A DNA stretch of 34,304 nt from NCBI GenBank assembly GCA_030834965.1, contig JAUQWW010000034.1, positions 1 to 34,304 on the forward strand. The letters run 5' to 3'. The stretch comes from Gallionellaceae bacterium (GTDB lineage: Bacteria; Pseudomonadota; Gammaproteobacteria; Burkholderiales; Gallionellaceae). Shown piece after piece: positions 24,369-33,303 of this stretch (position 1 is the stretch's first letter; every line of letters begins with the position of its first letter). A program made the position numbers and the translations under genes. Below the pieces are notes generated by a model. The model was not told where the DNA came from. It made no database searches and saw nothing but the letters and a program-made list of their open reading frames with translations.

Positions 24369-25259
24369 ATGAAATTTCCAGTCACCAAAGCCGCCGTATT
24401 AATCGCGTTGATATCGTGGGGCGTCGTCGCTTACGGCCAATCCACAAAAGCCAGCAACATCGGCGGTATTAGCAACACCCGACACAATTTGGCCATGAGC
24501 TATCTCGGCGCTGGGGCGGCGATCATGAATAGCTTCCGCAATGATTACGGCGAGGTTTGCGTCTATTGCCACACGCCGCACGGCGCCAACAGCAATGTGG
24601 CCTTGCCGCTGTGGAACCGCACCATAAAAGCGACCACTTACAAGACCTATGACACGCTGAACACCAACCTGACCCAGCCTGTGAATCAGCCAGGGCCAAA
24701 TTCGCTCTCCTGCCTTTCTTGTCACGACGGCACAGTGGCCATCGACTCCATCATCAACATGCCCGGCTCCGGCAAATACAACGCGGCGCAAGCGACCACC
24801 CAAAGCGATTCTTTCCTTAACACCTGGACGTCGAATGGAGGCCCTGCACCGATACATTCAGGCATGAATTCAGGTTCAACAAACTGTCTGCTATGCCATA
24901 ACATTCCGAACTCTGAGCCAAGCATTCCGAACTGGGGTGTTGCTTTCCTCGGTACCGACCTCACCAACGATCACCCGGTCGGCGTCCGGTTCGCCAGCTC
25001 TGGACCGAATCTAGCGGACTTCAATCAACCCAACAGGACTAATGGCTCGATCGCATTTTTCGATACTGATGGCAACGGTCGCGCCGATCCAAACAATATT
25101 CGGGTGTACGACTCCGGCAACGGCTTTGCGGTTGAATGCGCGTCTTGCCATGATCCTCACGGCGTACCCTCGGGCGGCCAAGGTAGTGTTAACAACCCCA
25201 CTTTTATGCGAGTCACCAATTCTGGCAGCACGCTGTGCTTGACCTGCCACATTAAGTAA
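24369..25259 (+). CDS. Five-heme c-type cytochrome, exported
   Basis: This 296-residue protein has a signal peptide (AAVLIALISWGVVAYG) and five CXXCH heme-binding motifs: C64-H68 (CVYCH), C115-H119 (CLSCH), C173-H177 (CLLCH), C257-H261 (CASCH) and C290-H294 (CLTCH). Several are followed by DP or TP and H, as in doubled-CXXCH or cytochrome c3-like families. A segment FFDTDGNGRADP near residue 230 looks like a calcium-binding loop. A strong GAGAGGGGG ribosome-binding site precedes the ATG. It stands alone with its own promoter and terminator. It should carry electrons in the periplasm or at the cell surface; whether it takes part in iron oxidation or reduction cannot be told here. No porin or oxidase partner is adjacent. 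Confidence 0.85.
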   Translation: MKFPVTKAAVLIALISWGVVAYGQSTKASNIGGISNTRHNLAMSYLGAGAAIMNSFRNDYGEVCVYCHTPHGANSNVALPLWNRTIKATTYKTYDTLNTNLTQPVNQPGPNSLSCLSCHDGTVAIDSIINMPGSGKYNAAQATTQSDSFLNTWTSNGGPAPIHSGMNSGSTNCLLCHNIPNSEPSIPNWGVAFLGTDLTNDHPVGVRFASSGPNLADFNQPNRTNGSIAFFDTDGNGRADPNNIRVYDSGNGFAVECASCHDPHGVPSGGQGSVNNPTFMRVTNSGSTLCLTCHIK

Positions 25260-25340
25260 ATTTGATCTGCACCCGATAAATAGGCCGCCCGGGCATTTCA
25301 CCAGACACAGCACCTGATTCCCAAGGCGGATACAAATACG

Positions 25341-25378
25341 AAGCGCAACATTTTCTCCAAAATGTTGCGCTTTGTTTT
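25341..25378 (+). terminator. Intrinsic terminator after the cytochrome gene
   Basis: AAGCGCAACATTTT (25341-25354), loop CTCC, and AAAATGTTGCGCTT (25359-25372) form a perfect 14-bp stem followed by GTTTTT. It is about 80 bp after the stop codon. Confidence 0.9.
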
Positions 25379-25429
25379 TGAGCGCAGCAGGGGATATCCT
25401 GAAAATTAAACCATTTCGCGGGAAAAATC

Positions 25430-25882
25430 ATGGAGCTGATACTGTGGCGTCACGCCGAAGCCGAGGATGGATTCCCAGACAATGCACGGCCACTCACCGC
25501 AAAAGGGAGAAAGCAGGCCGATAAAATGTCCGCCTTCCTCCGCACCCGCCTCCCGCACAACACGCGCATACTGGTCAGCCCTGCAAGGCGCGCACAGCAA
25601 ACCGCACAAGCACTTACCCATGATTTCATTACTGAACCAGGCATCGCGCCTGGCGCTTTGCCACAGGCACTGCTCAAGGCAGCAGGCTGGCCTGATGGCG
25701 AGGATTGCACATTGATTGTCGGTCATCAACCCGCACTGGGTGAGGCGGCTGCCTTGCTCATGACCGGGAAACCGGAATGCTGGAGCATCCGGAAGGGGGC
25801 GGTTTGGTGGCTCAGCCGCCGCGAAAGCGAGGGAGATATCCAGACCTCCCTGCGCCTCGCCATTGCCCCGGATCACCTATAG
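25430..25882 (+). CDS. sixA: Phosphohistidine phosphatase SixA
   Basis: SixA removes phosphate from histidine residues of signalling proteins in the cytosol and belongs to the histidine phosphatase superfamily. The 150-residue product starts MELILWRHAEAE with the catalytic R7-H8 pair. It contains SPARRAQQTAQ with phosphate-binding arginines and a second catalytic histidine at H99 in LIVGHQPALGE. It comes after the cytochrome terminator and has no close downstream partner on the same strand. The target phosphoprotein is not in the window. Confidence 0.9.
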   Translation: MELILWRHAEAEDGFPDNARPLTAKGRKQADKMSAFLRTRLPHNTRILVSPARRAQQTAQALTHDFITEPGIAPGALPQALLKAAGWPDGEDCTLIVGHQPALGEAAALLMTGKPECWSIRKGAVWWLSRRESEGDIQTSLRLAIAPDHL

Positions 25883-25925
25883 CGCATTTACGTGGGAAGA
25901 GTTGCTGCAGGGTAAAGCGCAATAG

Positions 25926-26231
25926 TCAGTCAGCCGCCTGCACCAGCACATAGGGGCTGACCACCACAGCCCATACGTCGGCATCCGCTTCATACCAGGC
26001 CTTGGCCTGTTCATCACTCACCTTGCCAATCTGCCCCGAGACAAGCCACTGCTCGACTTGCACCTTGTTGTCCTCGGAAATCTGCAATGCCACTTCGACC
26101 AGATCGAGCTCACTGCTCACTGAAATGGCTGCGCCACTAGCGAAGAAGCGCTGCAGTTCCTTCCAGGCAATGCGCGAAGTTTCCAGATTCACCTTGGCGC
26201 GCAGGATTTCCTGATGGTTTGGAATAGTCAC
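25926..26231 (-). CDS. DUF2288 family protein
   Basis: This 101-residue cytosolic protein matches the short DUF2288 family by its features. These are an N-terminal helix (LRAKVNLETSRIAWKELQRF), FFASGAAISVSSELDLVEVA, and the conserved end WYEADADVWAVVVSPYVLVQ. The start is GTG at 26229-26231 with AGGAAG upstream. It is convergent with sixA and divergent from the SNase-like gene. Function is unknown to me. Confidence concerns the family more than any role. Confidence 0.75.
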   Translation of the reverse strand: MTIPNHQEILRAKVNLETSRIAWKELQRFFASGAAISVSSELDLVEVALQISEDNKVQVEQWLVSGQIGKVSDEQAKAWYEADADVWAVVVSPYVLVQAAD

Positions 26232-26529
26232 GCTTCAAGCTTCCTTTTATACAAATCTAAGACCTTAATCAAGCGACAGAAAACGCAGAGGAGCCGCCTT
26301 CATGCAGATGCTACGACAGGCCGGCAGAACGGCGTATGCTACCTCAAATCGGCGCCTGGCAGAAACGCCAGATGTGCGGGTTGGATCAGTGATTAAGGAC
26401 ATCAACTTAACCTGCGTCATTGGCAGAGCTGGAGCATAATAACTAAAATAAAAATGCCTGATCTGCTCAAAGAGCAAAAGGGTGTCACAGCGCACTGCCT
26501 CATTGGTTTACCAACAGCAAGGAGCATTC
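26232..26529. other. Intergenic stretch with a candidate promoter for the nuclease-like gene
   Basis: This 298-nt divergent gap has no gene I can support. TTGGCA (26420-26425), 18 nt, TAAAAT (26444-26449) is a possible sigma-70 promoter for the plus-strand gene at 26530. No repeat or RNA structure stands out. Confidence 0.35.
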
Positions 26530-26904
26530 ATGGCCAAGAATGAAGATATGGAAGACAAGCGTTACTACTATTCCGCCATTGTTCGCGACATCTACGACGG
26601 CGACACCTGCACCGTGGATATCGATCTCGGCTTGTCCACTTGGCTGCACGGTGAGAAGTTGCGGCTGAACCGCATCGACGCTCCGGAATTGCGCGGTACC
26701 ACCCGGAAACGTGGCCTCTCCTCCCGCGACTTTCTACGCGAACAAATCGACGGCAAATCCATCATCATTGAAACCATTAAGGATAGCCGGGAAAAATACG
26801 GACGTTATCTTGCGGAGATTTGGCTGGTCGATGAAAAGGGCAAGTGGCAAAACATTAATGACCTGCTGGTATCTTCGGGGTATGCGGTATATCGCAAATA
26901 TTGA
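26530..26904 (+). CDS. Staphylococcal-nuclease-like (thermonuclease) domain protein
   Basis: The 124-residue protein is a stand-alone SNase domain. It has the calcium-site motif YDGDT (residues 22-26), LRLNRIDAPELRG with the conserved arginine and acidic residue (about R45/R48 and E53), and KYGRYLAEI with R92. These match the three catalytic regions of micrococcal nuclease. There is no signal peptide, so it probably acts in the cytosol, unlike secreted nucleases. The ATG at 26530 follows AAGGAGC; in-frame sequence upstream is not convincing. It is convergent with pyrC. Substrate unknown. Confidence 0.82.
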   Translation: MAKNEDMEDKRYYYSAIVRDIYDGDTCTVDIDLGLSTWLHGEKLRLNRIDAPELRGTTRKRGLSSRDFLREQIDGKSIIIETIKDSREKYGRYLAEIWLVDEKGKWQNINDLLVSSGYAVYRKY

Positions 26905-26983
26905 TTGCCAGCGCAGCAGTGGAATAGACGGTTTCTAGCCTATTGTCGTAGTACTTGGCCGGGTGTTATTTCCACCCACGATT

Positions 26984-28030
26984 TCATGGCAGCCCCTGCT
27001 CAAGCACCAGCTTCCACTTCATCATCTCCCCGGCCTTTAGTGGCACCAAGCGGTGGTCGCCGAACTCGACAGACGCAGGCACTTTCCACTCTTCTCGGCG
27101 CAACGTGATGGAATCCGTGTTGCGCGGCAAGCCGTAATAATCCGCACCGTAGAAACTGGCAAATCCTTCCAGTTTATCCAGTGCGCCTGCCTGCTCAAAA
27201 ACTTCGGCATACAACTCGATGGCGGCATGGGCGGTGTAGCAGCCGGCGCACCCGCACGCATTTTCCTTGGTGTGCTGTGCATGCGGAGCGCTGTCGGTGC
27301 CGAGAAAGAATTTCCTGTTGCCGCTGCTGGCTGCCGCAATCAACGCCGTGCGGTGCGTTTCGCGCTTGAGCACCGGCAAGCAGTAGTAATGCGGATGAAT
27401 GCCGCCGACCAGCATGGCATTGCGGTTGTACAGCAGGTGATGTGCGGTGAGGGTGGCAGCGACGTTGTCTGGCGCGTCCGTCACGAACTGCACGGCATCG
27501 CGCGTGGTGATGTGCTCGAACACGACGCGCAGTCCGGGCAGGTCGCGCAACAGTGGTTGCAGTACACGCTCGATAAACACCGCCTCGCGGTCGAACACGT
27601 CTACCGCCGGGTCGGTCACCTCCCCATGGACCAGCAACGGCATGCCGCAGCGCTGCATTTCCTCCAGCGCGGAATAAGTCTTGCGTATATCGGTGACGCC
27701 TGCATCGGAGTTGGTCGTCGCGCCCGCCGGATAAAGCTTCACCGCATGCACCGCGCCGCTGTTTTTGGCGGTGCGAATCTCTTCCGGACGTGTGTTGTCG
27801 GTCAGATACAGCGTCATCAACGGTTCGAAATTCATGCCCGCAGGAAGCGCGGCCACGATGCGCGCGCGATAGGCCAGCGCCTGCTCGGCAGTGGTCACCG
27901 GCGGGCGCAGGTTGGGCATGATGATGGCGCGCGCGAATTGGCGCGCCGTGTCGGGCAGCACGGAGTGCATCAGCGCGCCATCGCGCAGGTGCAGGTGCCA
28001 GTCGTCAGGTCGGGTGAGTTTGATTTCCAT
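26984..28030 (-). CDS. pyrC: Dihydroorotase
   Basis: PyrC cyclises carbamoyl aspartate to dihydroorotate in pyrimidine synthesis. The product (348 residues from ATG 28030, or 351 from ATG 28039) is of the type I compact class seen in E. coli. Metal ligands are visible: HLH in [10 protein letters not shown], the carboxylated lysine in AVKLYPAG, histidines in LLVHGEV and FEHITTRDA, and the aspartate in [10 protein letters not shown]. It starts 16-25 bp after the rsmI stop and is probably in the same transcript. A long antisense frame over the whole gene is a shadow. The choice of start is uncertain by three codons. Confidence 0.95.
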   Translation of the reverse strand: MEIKLTRPDDWHLHLRDGALMHSVLPDTARQFARAIIMPNLRPPVTTAEQALAYRARIVAALPAGMNFEPLMTLYLTDNTRPEEIRTAKNSGAVHAVKLYPAGATTNSDAGVTDIRKTYSALEEMQRCGMPLLVHGEVTDPAVDVFDREAVFIERVLQPLLRDLPGLRVVFEHITTRDAVQFVTDAPDNVAATLTAHHLLYNRNAMLVGGIHPHYYCLPVLKRETHRTALIAAASSGNRKFFLGTDSAPHAQHTKENACGCAGCYTAHAAIELYAEVFEQAGALDKLEGFASFYGADYYGLPRNTDSITLRREEWKVPASVEFGDHRLVPLKAGEMMKWKLVLEQGLP

Positions 28031-28054
28031 GCCCGCCATTTTAAATGAGCTGGG

Positions 28055-28921
28055 TTATTCCTGCTCTTTGAGTTGCAGCGCGCGTTGATACAGTTCGTTG
28101 CGGCCCGCCCCGGTTATCTGCACGGCCAGCTGCACCGCCTGCTTGAGCGGCAGCTCCTTCAGCAGCACACCCAGGGTCTGCTCGGCCTCCGCGCTCAAGC
28201 CTGCCTCCCTCGTTACCGCGCCGGACACCAGCAGCACAAATTCGCCGCGCTGGCGGTTGGGATCGCCATTCAGCCAGTCCATCGCTTCCGCCAGCGCGCA
28301 ACGGTGGATGCTTTCGAACATCTTGGTGATTTCGCGCGCCAGTATGATTTGCCGTTCGCCACCAAAAACCGCTTGCAGATCGGCAACACATTCGAGGATG
28401 CGATGCGGCGCTTCGTAAAACACCAGCGTGTAGGGCAGCGCCACCAATTCTTGCAGCGCGTGACAACGCGCCGCGGGCTTGCTCGGCAAAAACCCGTAAA
28501 ACAGGAAATGCGGCGCAGGCAGCCCGGCGGCGGATAGCGCCGCCAATGCCGCGTTGGCGCCGGGCACGGGGATCACGCGATAACCGGCGGCACGCACCGC
28601 TTCCACCAGCAACGCGCCGGGATCGCTCACCGCCGGCGTGCCCGCGTCGGACACCAGCGCCACCGGCTCGCCCTGGGCGAGCCGGGTGATGATCTTCTCC
28701 GCTGCCCCGCGTTCGTTGTGCTGATGCAGCGCCATCAGGCGGTTTGCGGCAATACCATAGTGCGTGAGCAGGTGAGAGGTATTGCGCGTGTCTTCGGCGG
28801 CAATCACGGTGGCGTACGTCAGTACATCCAGCGCGCGCAAACTGATATCACGCAAATTCCCAATTGGGGTGGCAACTACATATAATGCGCATTCCAACTT
28901 CTGTTTTTGCCCGCTATGCAC
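28055..28921 (-). CDS. rsmI: 16S rRNA (cytidine-2'-O)-methyltransferase RsmI
   Basis: RsmI methylates the ribose of C1402 in 16S rRNA using S-adenosylmethionine. It belongs to the SpoU-unrelated tetrapyrrole-methylase-like fold. The product carries ALYVVATPIGNLRDISLRAL, IAAEDTRNTSHLL, the cofactor motif VSDAGTPAVSDPG, VPGANAALAAL and LVFYEAPHRI. Starting at GTG 28921 it has 288 residues; a TTG at 28897 would give 280 and also fits. With GTG 28921 the gene overlaps the divergent lpoA start by 6 bp. The pair rsmI/lpoA is neighbouring in E. coli as well (yraL/yraM). Confidence 0.93.
   Translation of the reverse strand: MHSGQKQKLECALYVVATPIGNLRDISLRALDVLTYATVIAAEDTRNTSHLLTHYGIAANRLMALHQHNERGAAEKIITRLAQGEPVALVSDAGTPAVSDPGALLVEAVRAAGYRVIPVPGANAALAALSAAGLPAPHFLFYGFLPSKPAARCHALQELVALPYTLVFYEAPHRILECVADLQAVFGGERQIILAREITKMFESIHRCALAEAMDWLNGDPNRQRGEFVLLVSGAVTREAGLSAEAEQTLGVLLKELPLKQAVQLAVQITGAGRNELYQRALQLKEQE
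28881..28886 (+). promoter_or_regulatory. Candidate -10 box for lpoA inside rsmI
   Basis: A perfect TATAAT lies 30 bp upstream of the lpoA ATG, within the 5' end of rsmI on the other strand. The best -35 match is TTCCCA (28857-28862) at 18 bp. The rsmI promoter must in turn lie inside lpoA. Confidence 0.4.
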
Positions 28922-30031
28922 CGCATTTCCTCTTGGATACTTCTGGTCGCGGCACTATACGTCACCGGCCCGACACACGCCACCCCGGAAGAACCGGCGC
29001 CAGACGAAAAACCCACGCCGCATATCGCGCTGGTGCTGCCACTCAAGTCGGCGGTATTCGGACGTGCTGCGGAAGCGGTGCAGCAAGGCTTTCTGGCGGC
29101 GGCAAAGACTCAGCCAAATTCCATCCCGGTACGGGTGTACGGCTCATTTGACGAGAGCAAGGATATCGTCGCGCTTTACCAGCATGCTGTCAGCAGCGGC
29201 GCGCGCGCCGTGGTGGGACCATTGACGCGCAATGGCGTGGCAACACTGACCGCGTATCCCGAAATCAGCGTGCCGACCCTGGCACTTAACATCGCCGAGG
29301 CACGGGGTACGGACAAGCTGTATTTCTTCGGCCTGACAGCAGAGGTGGAGGCACGCCAGATTGCACGTTTTGCCGCTGCCGCAAACTTGCACAATGCAAC
29401 GGTCATCAACAGCGGCACACCTCTGTCCAGTCGGCTGGCACAGGCCTTTTCCGAAGAATGGAAAACCCTGGGCCGCAGCCTCGCCACGGAAATTCTGTAC
29501 AGCACCAATCCCGCCACGCTTGCCGATCTTCCCGTAGGGGACGGCAACATGATATTCCTTGCCGCCAATGCGGAAGCCGCTCGGATGATCCGCCCCTACC
29601 TGAGTCCTGCACTGCCTGTTTACAGTACCTCGCAAATATTCAATGGCAATACGGACCCGCTGACCAACTTTGACCTCAATGACATCCGTTTTGTGGACAT
29701 GCCGTGGCTATTGCAGCCCGACCACCCCGCCGTAATGATCTACCCGCGCGCCAGCCCCCCGCTGGAGCCGGACATGGAACGCCTTTACGCGCTCGGTATC
29801 GACGCGTTCCGCCTGGTGCAGATCATGCTCAATGACAGTTATGGCGCCGGCCTGCCGCTGGACGGCGTGACCGGGCACATCAAATTGAACGATAGCCGGC
29901 AATTCCTGCGTGCCGCCATTCCGGGACTGTTCAAGCAGGGACTGGGCCTCACGCCGGAAGAAGCGGCCATACTCGATGCACCCTTGCCTTCAGCCAGCGG
30001 CGTTCCCGCCACCGACACCACTCAGCCATGA
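28916..30031 (+). CDS. lpoA: Penicillin-binding protein activator, LpoA-like, short form
   Basis: LpoA proteins stimulate the peptidoglycan synthase PBP1A from the periplasm. The 371-residue product has a signal peptide (WILLVAALYVTGPTHA) and the periplasmic-binding-protein-like domain typical of the LpoA C-terminal half (HIALVLPLKSAVFGRAAEAV, RAVVGPLTRNGV, YALGIDAFRLV). It lacks the N-terminal tetratricopeptide-like domain of E. coli LpoA. No lipobox cysteine follows the signal peptide, so it is probably soluble, not a lipoprotein. The start ATG at 28916 is preferred to the TTG at 28907. Its stop overlaps yraN by ATGA, as expected from the conserved gene order. Confidence 0.85.
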   Translation: MHRISSWILLVAALYVTGPTHATPEEPAPDEKPTPHIALVLPLKSAVFGRAAEAVQQGFLAAAKTQPNSIPVRVYGSFDESKDIVALYQHAVSSGARAVVGPLTRNGVATLTAYPEISVPTLALNIAEARGTDKLYFFGLTAEVEARQIARFAAAANLHNATVINSGTPLSSRLAQAFSEEWKTLGRSLATEILYSTNPATLADLPVGDGNMIFLAANAEAARMIRPYLSPALPVYSTSQIFNGNTDPLTNFDLNDIRFVDMPWLLQPDHPAVMIYPRASPPLEPDMERLYALGIDAFRLVQIMLNDSYGAGLPLDGVTGHIKLNDSRQFLRAAIPGLFKQGLGLTPEEAAILDAPLPSASGVPATDTTQP

Positions 30032-30390
30032 GCACAACCGCTCAGCCGAACACCCCGGGCGCACAGGCCGAACGGCTGGCGGCGCAATTCCTGCAGCGCC
30101 GTGGGCTCAAACTGCTGCAGCAAAACTACCGTTGCCGCCATGGCGAGATCGACCTGATCCTGCAAGACGGCGACACGCTGGTGTTCGCCGAAGTGCGCCT
30201 GCGCTCGCGTGCCGATTTCGGCGGCGCTGCAGCCAGCATCACTGCGGCGAAGCAGGGCAGGCTGATACACACCGCGCAGCATTATCTTGCCACTCTGGCC
30301 CGCACACCGCCCTGCCGCTTCGATGCCGTGTTGCTCGACACACTGGAGGACACGGGCGTGGAGTGGGTCAGGAATGCTTTTACCCTCTGA
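30028..30390 (+). CDS. yraN: UPF0102 family nuclease-fold protein YraN
   Basis: YraN proteins have a Holliday-junction-resolvase/endonuclease-like fold; their exact role is unsettled. The 120-residue product has the family core AERLAAQFLQRRGLKLLQQN and the acidic/basic site CRHGEIDLILQDGDTLVFAEV, in which E, D and the E-x-K/R pattern resemble an endonuclease active site. It overlaps the end of lpoA by ATGA and lies before the SIS-domain gene. This order matches the E. coli yraM-yraN-diaA-yraP locus. Confidence 0.92.
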   Translation: MSTTAQPNTPGAQAERLAAQFLQRRGLKLLQQNYRCRHGEIDLILQDGDTLVFAEVRLRSRADFGGAAASITAAKQGRLIHTAQHYLATLARTPPCRFDAVLLDTLEDTGVEWVRNAFTL

Positions 30391-30400
30391 TTTCGGGTAA

Positions 30401-31032
<632 letters not shown>

Positions 31033-31033
<1 letters not shown>

Positions 31034-31599
31034 TGCGTTATCTGAATTATCTTTTGCTCGCAGCCATGCTCGGCGCACTGCAAGGCTGCTTCCCGGTGGT
31101 AGCCGCAGGCGTCGGCGCGGGTGCGCTGATGGCGTCTGACCGCCGCACCAGTGGTGCCTATATCGAGGACGAAAGCATCGAAACCAAGGCATTTGGCCAG
31201 ATCAGCACCAAATACAAGGACACCGCGCATGTGAACGTCACCAGCTTCAATCGCCATGTGTTGCTCACCGGCGAGGTGCCGAATGATGCGGCAAAAAGCG
31301 AGGTGGAAAAAATTGTTGCGGCCATCCCGAATGTAAAACTCATCCATAATGAGTTGGCCGTATCCGGCCTCAGTGGCATGGCTTCGCGCAGCAGCGATAC
31401 GGTCATCACCGGCGACGTGAAGCTGCGCTTCCTCAATAACAAGGACTTCCAGGCACACAACATCAAAGTGGTCACCGAAAACGGCGTCGTGTACCTGATG
31501 GGCATGGTCTATCGCAAGGAAGCCGCCGCCGCCACCGAGATCGCCAGCACCACCAAGGGTGTGCAGCGCGTCGTGAAGGTGTTTGAGTACCTCGACTAA
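31033..31599 (+). CDS. dolP: Outer-membrane BON-domain lipoprotein DolP (YraP)
   Basis: DolP is an outer-membrane lipoprotein with two BON domains that keeps the outer membrane intact and binds anionic phospholipids. The 188-residue product has a lipoprotein signal ending in LQGC with C19 as the lipidation site. BON domain 1 covers about residues 46-115 ([18 protein letters not shown]) and BON domain 2 about residues 120-188 ([20 protein letters not shown], ending VVKVFEYLD). Start and stop of the neighbouring diaA/gmhA gene overlap by one base (TAATG), so translation is coupled. The gene order is conserved with E. coli. Confidence 0.93.
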
Positions 31600-31606
31600 G
31601 TCTTGC

Positions 31607-32092
31607 ATGGCTGTTTTACAAGATTTTGAGCGGAAGATCTGCACGCGCGCCGATTTCGTGGCGCGCGCCGCCGCGCTGCCGCGCCCGCTGGTATTTACCA
31701 ACGGCTGTTTCGACGTGCTGCACCGCGGCCATGTCACGTACCTGGCACAGGCCCGCGCCTTGGGCGCAGCACTGGTGGTGGGCGTGAACAGCGATGCCTC
31801 GGTAAAGCGCCTGGAAAAAGGCGATGACCGCCCGGTGAATTCGCAGGATGACCGCATGGCGGTGCTTGCCGCGCTGCAGGCGGTGGACCTGGTGGTGGTG
31901 TTTGACGAGGACACGCCACTGGAACTCATCCTCGCCTGCCGTCCGGACGTTCTGGTAAAGGGCGGCGACTGGAAGCCAGACGCAATCGTGGGCGCGCACG
32001 AAGTGCAAGGCTGGGGCGGCACGGTGCACAGCATCCCCTTCCTGCACGAGCGCTCGACAACCGCATTGATCAACAAAATACGCAAACACTGA
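31607..32092 (+). CDS. hldE2: D-glycero-beta-D-manno-heptose 1-phosphate adenylyltransferase
   Basis: This enzyme activates heptose 1-phosphate with ATP to ADP-heptose for the inner core of LPS. It corresponds to the C-terminal half of bifunctional HldE (RfaE). The 161-residue product has the nucleotidyltransferase signature [20 protein letters not shown] with [28 protein letters not shown] and STTALINKI. The ATG at 31607 lies 8 bp after the dolP stop and gives the usual N-terminus; an upstream frame is not needed. A separate kinase gene (hldE1 or rfaE1) must be elsewhere. Confidence 0.93.
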   Translation: MAVLQDFERKICTRADFVARAAALPRPLVFTNGCFDVLHRGHVTYLAQARALGAALVVGVNSDASVKRLEKGDDRPVNSQDDRMAVLAALQAVDLVVVFDEDTPLELILACRPDVLVKGGDWKPDAIVGAHEVQGWGGTVHSIPFLHERSTTALINKIRKH

Positions 32093-32097
32093 CAACC

Positions 32098-32508
32098 ATG
32101 CCCAATCCAACAGATATCGTCTTGCATCAACAATCGAAAACCCTGGAAATCGCCTTTGATGACGGCTCGCGCTACAACCTGCCCTACGAATTCCTGCGCG
32201 TGTATTCACCTTCGGCGGAAGTGCGCGGGCACGGTCCGGGGCAGGAGGTGCTGCAAGTTGGCAAGCAGGGCGTCAGCATTACTGAAGCAGAGCCGGTAGG
32301 CAGCTACGCGCTCAAGCTGGCTTTCGACGATGGCCACGATACCGGTCTTTACACCTGGGATTACCTGTATGAATTGGGGAAATACCAGGATGCCATGTGG
32401 CATGAGTACCTGAGCCGCATGGAAGAGGCGGGCGCATCGCGCGAACCCGGCCCGCAAATACAAACGCAAAAATCAGGCGGCTGCGGGTCGGGAGGATGCG
32501 GGCATTGA
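32098..32508 (+). CDS. DUF971 family protein
   Basis: The 136-residue protein contains a DUF971 domain, related to the N-terminal part of gamma-butyrobetaine hydroxylase. Its blocks are LEIAFDDGSRYNLPYEFLRV, then VGSYALKLAFDDGHDTGLYT and WDYLYELGKYQD. A C-terminal GGCGSGGCGH tail with two cysteines and a histidine could bind a metal or an iron-sulphur cluster; family members have been linked to cluster handling, which I only infer here. It lies 5 bp after hldE2 and 44 bp before ubiE, probably in one transcript. Confidence 0.85.
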   Translation: MPNPTDIVLHQQSKTLEIAFDDGSRYNLPYEFLRVYSPSAEVRGHGPGQEVLQVGKQGVSITEAEPVGSYALKLAFDDGHDTGLYTWDYLYELGKYQDAMWHEYLSRMEEAGASREPGPQIQTQKSGGCGSGGCGH

Positions 32509-32552
32509 GCCCCCTGCCACTAAACCCCCGCCTTTAAGCAAAGGGATCAGCC

Positions 32553-33287
32553 ATGAGCAAAACCACCCATTTCGGTTTCCAGACAGTCGCGGAAGAAGAA
32601 AAAGCCAAGCGCGTCGCCGGCGTGTTTGATTCCGTCGCCAGCAAATACGACATCATGAACGACCTGATGTCGGTCGGCCTGCACCGTCTGTGGAAACGTT
32701 TTGCCGTCGGCGTCAGCGGCGTGCGCGCAGGGCAGCGCGTGCTGGACGTGGCGGGCGGCTCGGCAGATTTGTCGCGGCTGTTCCTCAAGCAGACCGGCAG
32801 CAGCGGCCAGGTCGTGCTCACCGACATCAACAACGCCATGCTGCGTGTCGGGCGCGACCGCCTGCTCGACGAGGGCATCACCACTCCCGTCGCGCAGTGC
32901 GACGCCGAACACCTGCCTTTCCCCAGCAACTATTTCGATTGCGTCAGCATCGCCTTCGGCCTGCGCAACGTCACCCACAAGGATGCTGCGCTGCGCGAGA
33001 TGCACCGCGTGCTCAAGCCGGGCGGGCGCGTCATCGTGCTGGAATTTTCCAAGATATGGAAACCGCTGGAGCCGATTTACGACGCCTATTCATTCAAGCT
33101 GCTGCCCAAGATCGGCGAGATCGTCGCCAAGGACGCCGACAGCTACCGCTACCTCGCCGAATCCATTCGCATGCATCCCGGGCAGGAAGAGCTGAAGAAA
33201 ATGATGGAAGAGGCCGGGTTGGAGCGCGTGGAATATTTCAACATGACCGGCGGCGTGGTGGCGGTGCATCGGGGGTATAAGCTGTGA
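32553..33287 (+). CDS. ubiE: Ubiquinone/menaquinone biosynthesis C-methyltransferase UbiE
   Basis: UbiE methylates the quinone ring in ubiquinone (and, in some bacteria, menaquinone) synthesis using S-adenosylmethionine. The 244-residue product has the N-terminal signature [20 protein letters not shown], the motif [17 protein letters not shown], the cofactor motif [15 protein letters not shown], and [19 protein letters not shown]. The end, VAVHRGYKL, is typical. Together with ubiD earlier in the window it shows aerobic quinone metabolism. Large open frames in the other two plus-strand frames over this gene are shadows caused by high GC. Confidence 0.97.
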   Translation: MSKTTHFGFQTVAEEEKAKRVAGVFDSVASKYDIMNDLMSVGLHRLWKRFAVGVSGVRAGQRVLDVAGGSADLSRLFLKQTGSSGQVVLTDINNAMLRVGRDRLLDEGITTPVAQCDAEHLPFPSNYFDCVSIAFGLRNVTHKDAALREMHRVLKPGGRVIVLEFSKIWKPLEPIYDAYSFKLLPKIGEIVAKDADSYRYLAESIRMHPGQEELKKMMEEAGLERVEYFNMTGGVVAVHRGYKL

Positions 33288-33303
33288 CTCAAGTTATGTT
33301 CTC

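Noticed and set aside
27053..28048. 331-codon frame antisense to pyrC
   Set aside because: PyrC metal ligands are all present on the other strand; the antisense frame has no features.
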